From contig CAXKVF010000082.1 in the NCBI GenBank assembly GCA_964057225.1, positions 186,001 through 250,000 on the forward strand: a DNA stretch of 64,000 nucleotides, read 5' to 3'. A program made the position numbers and the translations under genes. This stretch comes from Auanema rhodensis. Lineage: Eukaryota > Nematoda > Chromadorea > Rhabditida > Rhabditidae. The notes beneath the pieces were generated by a model that was not told where the DNA came from, did no database searches, and saw only the letters and a list, made by a program, of their open reading frames with translations. Below are positions 53,681 through 64,000 of the stretch, in pieces (the first letter of the stretch is position 1; each line of letters opens with the position of its first letter).

Positions 53681-55088
53681 AAGTCATGGTTACCATGAAC
53701 CAATATCAATAAAAATTTGTTTTTAGACTAATATGGACATGGGGAATCTAATTTTGAAAACCGCATCTCTTTATCTTTCACGTGAAGCAAGTTACATACC
53801 AAGTGCACATCACGTGTACATTTAATTAGCATAAATTAAAGTTCACGTAAATTTCAAAGTGATGGTTACCATGAACCAATATCAATAAAAATTTGTTTTT
53901 AGACTAATATGGACATGGGGAATCTAATTTTGAAAACCGCATCTCTTTATCTTTCACGTGAAGCGAGTTACATACCAAGTGCACATCACGTGTACATTTA
54001 ATTAGCATAAATTAAAGTTCACGTAAATTTCAAAGTCATGGTTACCATGAACCAATATCAATAAAAATTTGTTTTTAGACTAATATGGACATGGGGAATC
54101 TAATTTTGAAAACCGCATCTCTTTATCTTTCACGTGAAGCGAGTTACATACCAAGTGCACATCACGTGTACATTTAATTAGCATAAATTAAAGTTCACGT
54201 AAATTTCAAAGTCATGGTTACCATGAACCAATATCAATAAAAATTTGTTTTTAGACTAATATGGACATGGGGAATCTAATTTTGAAAACCGCATCTCTTT
54301 ATCTTTCACGTGAAGCGAGTTACATACCAAGTGCACATCACGTGTACATTTAATTAGCATAAATTAAAGTTCACGTAAATTTCAAAGTCATGGTTACCAT
54401 GAACCAATATCAATAAAAATTTGTTTTTAGACTAATATGGACATGGGGAATCTAATTTTGAAAACCGCATCTCTTTATCTTTCACGTGAAGCGAGTTACA
54501 TACCAAGTGCACATCACGTGTACATTTAATTAGCATAAATTAACGTTCACGTAAATTTCAAAGTCATGGTTACCATGAACCAATATCAATAAAAATTTGT
54601 TTTTAGACTAATATGGACATGGGGAATCTAATTTTGAAAACCGCATTTCTTTATCTTTCACGTGAAGCGAGTTACATACCAAGTGCACATCACGTGTACA
54701 TTTAATTAGCATAAATTAAAGTTCACGTAAATTTCAAAGTCATGGTTACCATGAACCAATATCAATAAAAATTTGTTTTTAGACTAATATGGACATGGGG
54801 AATCTAATTTTGAAAACCGCATCTCTTTATCTTTCACGTGAAGCGAGTTACATACCAAGTGCACATCACGTGTTTATTTAATTAGCATAAATTAAAGTTC
54901 ACGTAAATTTCAAAGTCATGGTTACCATGAACCTATATCAATAAAAATTTGTTTTTAGACTAATATGGACATGGGGAATCTAATTTTGAAAACCGCATCT
55001 CTTTATCTTTCACGTGAAGCGAGTTACATACCAAGTGCACATCACGTGTACATTTAATTAGCATAAATTAAAGTTCACGTAAATTTCA
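53681..55088. repeat. Eight near-consensus monomers
   Basis: Seven A monomers and one T (54,913) follow, mostly consensus, with private single changes: GAAGCAAG near 53,789, GTGATGG near 53,861, TAACGTTC near 54,544, c87t in the 54,561 monomer and a138t+c139t (GTGTTTATT) near 54,874. I see no HOR partner, so this is either a conserved core or a stretch whose duplicates lie outside the window. Confidence 0.65.
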
Positions 55089-57728
55089 AAGTCATGGTTA
55101 CCATGCACCAATATCAATAAAAATTGGTTTTTAGACTAATATGGACATGGGGAATCTAATTTTGAAAACCGCATCTCTTTATCTTTCACGTGAAGCGAGT
55201 TACATACCAAGTGCACATCACGTGTACATTTAATTAGCATAAATTAAAGTTCACGTAAATTTCAAAGTCATGGTTACCATGAACCAATATCAATAAAAAT
55301 TTGTTTTTAGACTAATATGGACATGGGGAATCTAATTTTGAAAACCGCATCTCTTTATCTTTCACGTGAAGCGAGTTACATACCAAGTGCACATCACGTG
55401 TACATTTAATTAGCATAAATTAAAGTTCACGTAAATTTCAAAGTCATGGTTACCATGCACCAATATCAATAAAAATTTGTTTTTAGACTAATATGGACAT
55501 GGGGAATCTAATTTTGAAAACCGCATCTCTTTATCTTTCACGTGAAGCGAGTTACATACCAAGTGCACATCACGTGTACATTTAATTAGCATAAATTAAA
55601 GTTCACGTAAATTTCAAAGTCATGGTTACCATGAACCAATATCAATAAAAATTTGTTTTTAGACTAATATGGACATGGGGAATCTAATTTTGAAAACCGC
55701 ATCTCTTTATCTTTCACGTGAAGCGAGTTACATACCAAGTGCACATCACGTGTACATTTAATTAGCATAAATTAAAGTTCACGTAAATTTCAAAGTCATG
55801 GTTACCATGAACCTATATCAATAAAAATTTGTTTTTAGACTAATATGGACATGGGGAATCTAATTTTGAAAACCGCATCTCTTTATCTTTCACGTGAAGC
55901 GAGTTACATACCAAGTGCACATCACGTGTACATTTAATTAGCATAAATTAAAGTTCACGTAAATTTCAAAGTCATGGTTACCATGCACCAATATCAATAA
56001 AAATTTGTTTTTTGACTAATATGGACATGGGGAATCTAATTTTGAAAACCGCATCTCTTTATCTTTCACGTGAAGCGAGTTACATACCAAGTGCACATCA
56101 CGTGTACATTTAATTAGCATAAATTAAAGTTCACGTAAATTTCAAAGTCATGGTTACCATGAACCAATATCAATAAAAATTTGTTTTTAGACTAATATGG
56201 ACATGGGGAATCTAATTTTGAAAACCGCATTTCTTTATCTTTCACGTGAAGCGAGTTACATACCAAGTGCACATCACGTGTACATTTAATTAGCATAAAT
56301 TAAAGTTCACGTAAAATTCAAAGTCATGGTTACCATGCACCAATATCAATAAAAATTTGTTTTTAGACTAATATGGACATGGAGAATCTAATTTTGAAAA
56401 CCGCATCTCTTTATCTTTCACGTGAAGCGAGTTACATACCAAGTGCACATCACGTGTACATTTAATTAGCATAAATTAAAGTTCACGTAAATTTCAAAGT
56501 CATGGTTACCATGAACCAATATCAATAAAAATTTGTTTTTAGACTAATATGGACATGGGGAATCTAATTTTGTAAACCGCATCTCTTTATCTTTCACGTG
56601 AAGCGAGTTACATACCAAGTGCTTATCACGTGTACATTTAATTAGCATAAATTAAAGTTCACGTAAATTTCAAAGTCATGGTTACCATGAACCAATATCA
56701 ATAAAAATTTGTTTTTAGACTAATATGGACATGGGGAATCTAATTTTGAAAACCGCATCTCTTTATCTTTCACGTGAAGCGAGTTACATACCAAGTGCTT
56801 ATCACGTGTACATTTAATTAGCATAAATTAAAGTTCACGTAAATTTCAAAGTCATGGTTACCATGAACCAATATCAATAAAAATTTGTTTTTAGACTAAT
56901 ATGGACATGGGGAATCTAATTTTGAAAACCGCATCTCTTTATCTTTCACGTGAAGCGAGTTACATACCAAGTGCACATCACGTGTACATTTAATTAGCAT
57001 AAATTAAAGTTCACGTAAATTTCAAAGTCATGGTTACCATGCACCAATATCAATAAAAATTTGTTTTTAGACTAATATGGACATGGGGAATCTAATTTTG
57101 AAAACCGCATCTCTTTATCTTTCACGTGAAGCGAGTTACATACCAAGTGCACATCACGTGTACATTTAATTAGCATAAATTAAAGTTCACGTAAATTTCA
57201 AAGTCATGGTTACCATGAACCTATATCAATAAAAATTTGTTTTTAGACTAATATGGACATGGGGAATCTAATTTTGAAAACCGCATCTCTTTATCTTTCA
57301 CGTGAAGCGAGTTACATACCAAGTGCACATCACGTGTACATTTAATTAGCATAAATTAAAGTTCACGTAAATTTCAAAGTCATGGTTACCATGAACCTAT
57401 ATCAATAAAAATTTGTTTTTAGACTAATATGGACATGGGGAATCTAATTTTGAAAACCGCATCTCTTTATCTTTCACGTGAAGCGAGTTACATACCAAGT
57501 GCACATCACGTGTACATTTAATTAGCATAAATTAAAGTTCACGTAAATTTCAAAGTCATGGTTACCATGCACCAATATCAATAAAAATTTGTTTTTAGAC
57601 TAATATGGACATGGGGAATCTAATTTTGAAAACCGCATCTCTTTATCTTTCACGTGAAGCGAGTTACATACCAAGTGCACATCACGTGTACATTTAATTA
57701 GCATAAATTAAAGTTCACGTAAATTTCA
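55089..57728. repeat. Displaced copy of the 43-49 kb HOR
   Basis: C t38g; A; C; A; T; C TTTTTTGAC; A c87t+t172a; C g63a; A GTGCTTATC with a77t; A GTGCTTATC; A; C; T; T; C repeats the order starting at 42,769, with one extra monomer before T and a doubled GTGCTTATC monomer. The rare TTTTTTGAC change (monomers at 43,473 and 55,969) sets a 12,496-bp step, exactly 71 monomers. This copy lacks g39a, so it probably separated before g39a arose, or lost it. Confidence 0.87.
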
Positions 57729-58432
57729 AAGTCATGGTTACCATGAACCAATATCAATAAAAATTTGTTTTTAGACTAATATGGACATGGGGAATCTAAT
57801 TTTGAAAACCGCATCTCTTTATCTTTCACGTGAAGCGAGTTACATACCAAGTGCACATCACGTGTACATTTAATTAGCATAAATTAAAGTTCACGTAAAT
57901 TTCAAAGTCATGGTTACCATGCACCAATATCAATAAAAATTTGTTTTTAGACTAATATGGACATGGGGAATCTAATTTTGAAAACCGCATCTCTTTATCT
58001 TTCACGTGAAGCGAGTTACATACCAAGTGCACATCACGTGTACATTTAATTAGCATAAATTAAAGTTCACGTAAATTTCAAAGTCATGGTTACCATGAAC
58101 CAATATCAATAAAAATTTGTTTTTAGACTAATATGGACATGGGGAATCTAATTTTGAAAACCGCATCTCTTTATCTTTCACGTGAAGCGAGTTACATACC
58201 AAGTGCACATCACGTGTACATTTAATTAGCATAAATTAAAGTTCACGTAAATTTCAAAGTCATGGTTACCATGAACCAATATCAATAAAAATTTGTTTTT
58301 AGACTAATATGGACATGGGGAATCTAATTTTGAAAACCGCATCTCTTTATCTTTCACGTGAAGCGAGTTACATACCAAGTGCACATCACGTGTACATTTA
58401 ATTAGCATAAATTAAAGTTCACGTAAATTTCA
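57729..58432. repeat. Four near-consensus monomers (A, C, A, A)
   Basis: This link between the displaced HOR and the 15-monomer duplication contains only A and C monomers at or near consensus. I see no other structure in it. Confidence 0.6.
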
Positions 58433-61400
58433 AAGTCATGGTTACCATGAACCTATATCAATAAAAATTTGTTTTTAGACTAATATGGACATGAGAATCT
58501 AATTTTGAAAACCGCATCTCTTTATCTTTCACGTGAAGCGAGTTACATACCAAGTGCACATCACGTGTACATTTAATTAGCATAAATTAAAGTTCACGTA
58601 AATTTCAAAGTCATGGTTACCATGAACCTATATCAATAAAAATTTGTTTTTAGACTAATATGGACATGGGGAATCTAATTTTGAAAACCGCATCTCTTTA
58701 TCTTTCACGTGAAGCGAGTTACATACCAAGTGCACATCACGTGTACATTTAATTAGCATAAATTAAAGTTCACGTAAATTTCAAAGTCATGGTTACCATG
58801 AACCAATATCAATAAAAATTTGTTTTTAGACTAATATGGACATGGGGAATCTAATTTTGAAAACCGCATCTCTTTATCTTTCACGTGAAGCGAGTTACAT
58901 ACCAAGTGCACATCACGTGTACATTTAATTAGCATAAATTAAAGTTCACGTAAATTTCAAAGTCATGGTTACCATGAACCAATATCAATAAAAATTTGTT
59001 TTAGACTAATATGGACATGGGGAATCTAATTTTGAAAAACGCATCTCTTTATCTTTCACGTGAAGCGAGTTACATACCAAGTGCACATCACGTGTACATT
59101 TAATTAGCATAAATTAAAGTTCACGTAAATTTCAAAGTCATGGTTACCATGAACCAATATCAATAAAAATTTGTTTTTAGACTAATATGGACATGGGGAA
59201 TCTAATTTTGAAAACCGCATCTCTTTATCTTTCACGTGAAGCGAGTTACTAACCAAGTGCACATCACGTGTACATTTAATTAGCATAAATTAAAGTTCAC
59301 GTAAATTTCAAAGTCATGGTTACCATGAACCAATATCAATAAAAATTTGTTTTTAGACTAATATGGACATGGGGAATCTAATTTTGAAAACCGCATCTCT
59401 TTATCTTTCACGTGAAGCGAGTTACATACCAAGTGCACATCACGTGTACATTTAATTAGCATAAATTAAAGTTCACGTAAATTTCAAAGTCATGGTTACC
59501 ATGAACCAATATCAATAAAAATTTGTTTTTAGACTAATATGGACATGGGGAATCTAATTTTGAAAACCGCACATCTCTTTATCTTTCACGTGAAGCGAGT
59601 TACATACCAAGTGCACATCACGTGTACATTTAATTAGCATAAATTAAAGTTCACGTAAATTTCAAAGTCATGGTTACCATGAAGCAATATCAATAAAAAT
59701 TTGTTTTTAGACTAATATGGACATGGGGAATCTAATTTTGAAAACCGCATCTCTTTATCTTTCACGTGAAGCGAGTTACATACCAAGTGCACATCACGTG
59801 TACATTTAATTAGCATAAATTAAAGTTCACGTAAATTTCAAAGTCATGGTTACCATGAACCAATATCAATAAAAATTTGTTTTTAGACTAATATGGACAT
59901 GGGGAATCTAATTTTGAAAACCGCATCTCTTTATCTTTCACGTGAAGCGAGTTACATACCAAGTGCACATCACGTGTACATTTAATTAGCATAAATTAAA
60001 GTTCACGTAAATTTCAAAGTCATGGTTACCATGAACCAATATCAATAAAAATTTGTTTTTAGACTAATATGGACATGGGGAATCTAATTTTGAAAACCGC
60101 ATCTCTTTATCTTTCACGTGAAGCGAGTTACATACCAAGTGCACATCACGTGTACATTTAATTAGCATAAATTAAAGTTCACGTAAATTTCAAAGTCATG
60201 GTTACCATGAAGCAATATCAATAAAAATTTGTTTTTAGACTAATATGGACATGGGGAATCTAATTTTGAAAACCGCATCTCTTTATCTTTCACGTGAAGC
60301 GAGTTACATACCAAGTGCACATCACGTGTACATTTAATTAGCATAAATTAAAGTTCACGTAAATTTCAAAGTCATGGTTACCATGAACCAATATCAATAA
60401 AAATTTGTTTTTAGACTAATATGGACATGGGGAATCTAATTTTGAAAACCGCATCTCTTTATCTTTCACGTGAAGCGAGTTACATACCAAGTGCACATCA
60501 CGTGTACATTTAATTAGCATAAATTAAAGTTCACGTAAATTTCAAAGTCATGGTTACCATGAACCAATATCAATAAAAATTTGTTTTTAGACTAATATGG
60601 ACATGGGGAATCTAATTTTGAAAACCGCATCTCTTTATCTTTCACGTGAAGCGAGTTACATACCAAGTGCACATCACGTGTACATTTAATTAGCATAAAT
60701 TAAAGTTCACGTAAATTTCAAAGTCATGGTTACCATGAACCAATATCAATAAAAATTTGTTTTTAGACTAATATGGACATGGGGAATCTAATTTTGAAAA
60801 CCGCATCTCTTTATCTTTCACGTGAAGCGAGTTACATACCAAGTGCACATCACGTGTACATTTAATTAGCATAAATTAAAGTTCACGTAAATTTCAAAGT
60901 CATGGTTACCATGAACCAATATCAATAAAAATTTGTTTTTAGACTAATATGGACATGGGGAATCTAATTTTGAAAACCGCATCTCTTTATCTTTCACGTG
61001 AAGCGAGTTACATACCAAGTGCACATCACGTGTACATTTAATTAGCATAAATTAAAGTTCACGTAAATTTCAAAGTCATGGTTACCATGAACCTATATCA
61101 ATAAAAATTTGTTTTTAGACTAATATGGACATGAAGAATCTAATTTTGAAAACCGCATCTCTTTATCTTTCACGTGAAGCGAGTTACATACCAAGTGCAC
61201 ATCACGTGTACATTTAATTAGCATAAATTAAAGTTCACGTAAATTTCAAAGTCATGGTTACCATGAACCTATATCAATAAAAATTTGTTTTTAGACTAAT
61301 ATGGACATGGGGAATCTAATTTTGAAAACCGCATCTCTTTATCTTTCACGTGAAGCGAGTTACATACCAAGTGCACATCACGTGTACATTTAATTAGCAT

Positions 61401-63360
61401 AAATTAAAGTTCACGTAAATTTCAAAGTCATGGTTACCATGAACCAATATCAATAAAAATTTGTTTTTAGACTAATATGGACATGGGGAATCTAATTTTG
61501 AAAACCGCATCTCTTTATCTTTCACGTGAAGCGAGTTACATACCAAGTGCACATCACGTGTACATTTAATTAGCATAAATTAAAGTTCACGTAAATTTCA
61601 AAGTCATGGTTACCATGCACCAATATCAATAAAAATTTGTTCTTAGACTAATATGGACATGGGGAATCTAATTTTGAAAAACGCATCTCTTTATCTTTCA
61701 CGTGAAGCGAGTTACATACCAAGTGCACATCACGTGTACATTTAATTAGCATAAATTAAAGTTCACGTAAATTTCAAAGTCATGGTTACCATGAACCAAT
61801 ATCAATAAAAATTTGTTTTTAGACTAATATGGACATGGGGAATCTAATTTTGAAAACCGCATCTCTTTATCTTTCACGTGAAGCGAGTTACTAACCAAGT
61901 GCACATCACGTGTACATTTAATTAGCATAAATTAAAGTTCACGTAAATTTCAAAGTCATGGTTACCATGAACCAATATCAATAAAAATTTGTTTTTAGAC
62001 TAATATGGACATGGGGAATCTAATTTTGAAAACCGCATCTCTTTATCTTTCACGTGAAGCGAGTTACATACCAAGTGCACATCACGTGTACATTTAATTA
62101 GCATAAATTAAAGTTCACGTAAATTTCAAAGTCATGGTTACCATGAACCAATATCAATAAAAATTTGTTTTTAGACTAATATGGACATGGGGAATCTAAT
62201 TTTGAAAACCGCATCTCTTTATCTTTCACGTGAAGCGAGTTACATACCAAGTGCACATCACGTGTACATTTAATTAGCATAAATTAAAGTTCACGTAAAT
62301 TTCAAAGTCATGGTTACCATGAAGCAATATCAATAAAAATTTGTTTTTAGACTAATATGGACATGGGGAATCTAATTTTGAAAACCGCATCTCTTTATCT
62401 TTCACGTGAAGCGAGTTACATACCAAGTGCACATCACGTGTACATTTAATTAGCATAAATTAAAGTTCACGTAAATTTCAAAGTCATGGTTACCATGAAC
62501 CAATATCAATAAAAATTTGTTTTTAGACTAATATGGACATGGGGAATCTAATTTTGAAAACCGCATCTCTTTATCTTTCACGTGAAGCGAGTTACATACC
62601 AAGTGCACATCACGTGTACATTTAATTAGCATAAATTAAAGTTCACGTAAATTTCAAAGTCATGGTTACCATGAACCAATATCAATAAAAATTTGTTTTT
62701 AGACTAATATGGACATGGGGAATCTAATTTTGAAAACCGCATCTCTTTATCTTTCACGTGAAGCGAGTTACATACCAAGTGCACATCACGTGTACATTTA
62801 ATTAGCATAAATTAAAGTTCACGTAAATTTCAAAGTCATGGTTACCATGAAGCAATATCAATAAAAATTTGTTTTTAGACTAATATGGACATGGGGAATC
62901 TAATTTTGAAAACCGCATCTCTTTATCTTTCACGTGAAGCGAGTTACATACCAAGTGCACATCACGTGTACATTTAATTAGCATAAATTAAAGTTCACGT
63001 AAATTTCAAAGTCATGGTTACCATGAACCAATATCAATAAAAATTTGTTTTTAGACTAATATGGACATGGGGAATCTAATTTTGAAAACCGCATCTCTTT
63101 ATCTTTCACGTGAAGCGAGTTACATACCAAGTGCACATCACGTGTACATTTAATTAGCATAAATTAAAGTTCACGTAAATTTCAAAGTCATGGTTACCAT
63201 GAACCAATATCAATAAAAATTTGTTTCTAGACTAATATGGACATGGGGAATCTAATTTTGAAAACCGCATCTCTTTATCTTTCACGTGAAGCGAGTTACA
63301 TACCAAGTGCACATCACGTGTACATTTAATTAGCATAAATTAAAGTTCACGTAAATTTCA
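58433..63360. repeat. 15-monomer (2,640-bp) duplication
   Basis: Copy 1 (58,433-60,720) and copy 2 (61,073-63,360) share T; T; A; a monomer with c81a (GAAAAACGC, 59,039 and 61,681); A with GTTACTAACC (near 59,250 and 61,892); A; A; K; A; A; K; A; A. Copy 1 alone carries three indels. Copy 2 has substitutions at two of those places: GAAGAATC at 61,134 against the shortened GAGAATC at 58,494, and TTCTTAG near 61,642 against the shortened TTTTAG near 58,999. A fourth-monomer difference (A in copy 1, C in copy 2) also separates them. Confidence 0.88.
58494..59573. other. Cluster of three compensating indels
   Basis: These are the only length changes I found in 64 kb. One base is missing in the GGGG run at about 58,494 (monomer of 175 bp). 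One T is missing from the T5 run at about 58,999 (175 bp). Two bases (AC) are added at about 59,571, giving CCGCACATC (178 bp). The sum is zero, so monomer register is restored exactly from 59,665 onwards. Monomer starts between are 58,608, 58,784, 58,960, 59,135, 59,311 and 59,487. Confidence 0.85.
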
Positions 63361-64000
63361 AAGTCATGGTTACCATGAAGCAATATCAATAAAAATTTGT
63401 TTTTAGACTAATATGGACATGGGGAATCTAATTTTGAAAACCGCATCTCTTTATCTTTCACGTGAAGCGAGTTACATACCAAGTGCACATCACGTGTACA
63501 TTTAATTAGCATAAATTAAAGTTCACGTAAATTTCAAAGTCATGGTTACCATGAACCAATATCAATAAAAATTTGTTTTTAGACTAATATGGACATGGGG
63601 AATCTAATTTTGAAAACCGCATCTCTTTATCTTTCACGTGAAGCGAGTTACATACCAAGTGCACATCACGTGTACATTTAATTAGCATAAATTAAAGTTC
63701 ACGTAAATTTCAAAGTCATGGTTACCATGAACCAATATCAATAAAAATTTGTTTTTAGACTAATATGGACATGGAGAATCTAATTTTGAAAACCGCATCT
63801 CTTTATCTTTCACGTGAAGCGAGTTACATACCAAGTGCACATCACGTGTACATTTAATTAGCATAAATTAAAGTTCACGTAAATTTCAAAGTCATGGTTA
63901 CCATGAAGCAATATCAATAAAAATTTGTTTTTAGAATAATATGGACATGGGGAATCTAATTTTGAAAACCGCATCTCTTTATCTTTCACGTGAAGCGAGT
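62305..64000. repeat. K-A-A trimer HOR, 528-bp units
   Basis: K monomers at 62,305, 62,833, 63,361 and 63,889 are separated by exactly two A monomers, giving three complete 528-bp units and the start of a fourth. Private marks are TTTCTAGAC in the 63,185 monomer, g63a in the 63,713 monomer and c48a (TTAGAATAAT) in the last, incomplete K. A shorter K-A-A run also occurs at 59,665-60,544. The trimer runs off the window edge, so its full extent cannot be judged. Confidence 0.8.
63889..64000. repeat. Monomer truncated by the window edge
   Basis: The last monomer (number 364, subtype K) stops after position 112 because the window ends. It carries c48a. There is no sign that the array itself ends here. 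Confidence 0.95.

Larger units (their letters stand above)
1..64000. repeat. 176-bp satellite DNA array, 363 complete monomers
   Basis: The entire window is one head-to-tail satellite array. The anchor AAGTCATGGTTACCATG recurs every 176 bases from base 1 to base 63,889, always in the same orientation. Monomers differ from the consensus by only a few substitutions each, and only three length changes were seen, all between 58,494 and 59,573. No transposon, gene or unrelated spacer interrupts it. Nucleosome-sized, AT-rich tandem repeats arranged in higher-order repeats are typical of eukaryotic centromeric or pericentromeric heterochromatin, so that location is likely but unproven. Both array ends lie outside the window, so 64 kb is a minimum length. 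I cannot name the species or family. Confidence 0.98.

Noticed and set aside
1-64000. CRISPR-like array (regular repeats)
   Set aside because: The whole 176-bp unit is repeated with no unique spacers between short repeats, so this is satellite DNA.
1-64000. Telomeric or simple-sequence repeats
   Set aside because: No TTTAGGG, TTAGGG or microsatellite run was seen; only short A/T homopolymers within the monomer.
1-64000. The window being a pure assembly artefact from collapsed or copied repeats
   Set aside because: Marker-bearing monomers occur in ordered, nested series with private changes in individual copies, as expected from real unequal exchange. Local errors, especially at 58.5-59.6 kb, remain possible and are listed as a finding.

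Overview
The whole 64,000-base window is one uninterrupted head-to-tail array of a satellite DNA with a 176-bp monomer. From base 1 to base 63,888 there are exactly 363 complete monomers (363 x 176 = 63,888), followed by the first 112 bases of a 364th. All monomers lie in the same orientation. I see no gene, RNA gene, transposon, CRISPR array, telomere repeat or unrelated spacer. The consensus monomer has 56 G/C of 176 bases (about 32% GC). A long, highly homogeneous array of a nucleosome-sized AT-rich monomer with higher-order repeats (HORs) points to a eukaryotic chromosome, most likely a centromeric or pericentromeric satellite of a plant or animal. I do not recognise the family. It does not match, from memory, human alpha satellite or the Arabidopsis 178-bp and Brassica 176-bp centromere repeats.

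Numbering used below: monomer position 1 is the first A of AAGTCATGG, so window base 1 is monomer position 1 and monomer n starts at 176(n-1)+1, except for a short phase slip at 58,494-59,573. Four subtypes are set by three bases: A (consensus, ATGAACCAAT), K (c20g, ATGAAGCAAT), C (a18c, ATGCACCAAT) and T (a22t, ATGAACCTAT). Further markers, such as t172a, g62t, a77g, g83t, g39a and t49c, label individual copies.

These markers show a HOR landscape made of overlapping tandem duplications whose steps are whole numbers of monomers. Main blocks: 1-2,992 (9-monomer step); 2,465-7,040 (two 2,288-bp units of 13 monomers); 7,393-17,776 (an 8-to-11-monomer module present three times, plus two 880-bp doublets); 17,953-29,040 (mosaic of 3-, 5- and 6-monomer units); 29,041-29,744 (dimers); 29,745-39,424 (a 4,928-bp, 28-monomer tandem duplication); 39,425-43,648 (short duplications); 43,649-49,984 (an 8-monomer HOR in 8-, 10-, 9- and about 9-monomer versions); 49,809-53,680 (14-monomer duplication containing a 5-monomer doublet); 55,089-57,728 (a copy of the 43-49 kb HOR about 12.5 kb away); 58,433-63,360 (15-monomer duplication); and 62,305-64,000 (a young K-A-A trimer).

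Within each monomer there is a 15-bp dyad at 4-18, an A/T tract with an AATAAA string at 28-44, three CACGT cores about 32 bp apart (99, 131, 164), and an inverted repeat at 141-160. These are plausible protein-binding or structural elements, but any function is inference. All positions, marker lists and identity statements come from reading by eye, not from an alignment program.
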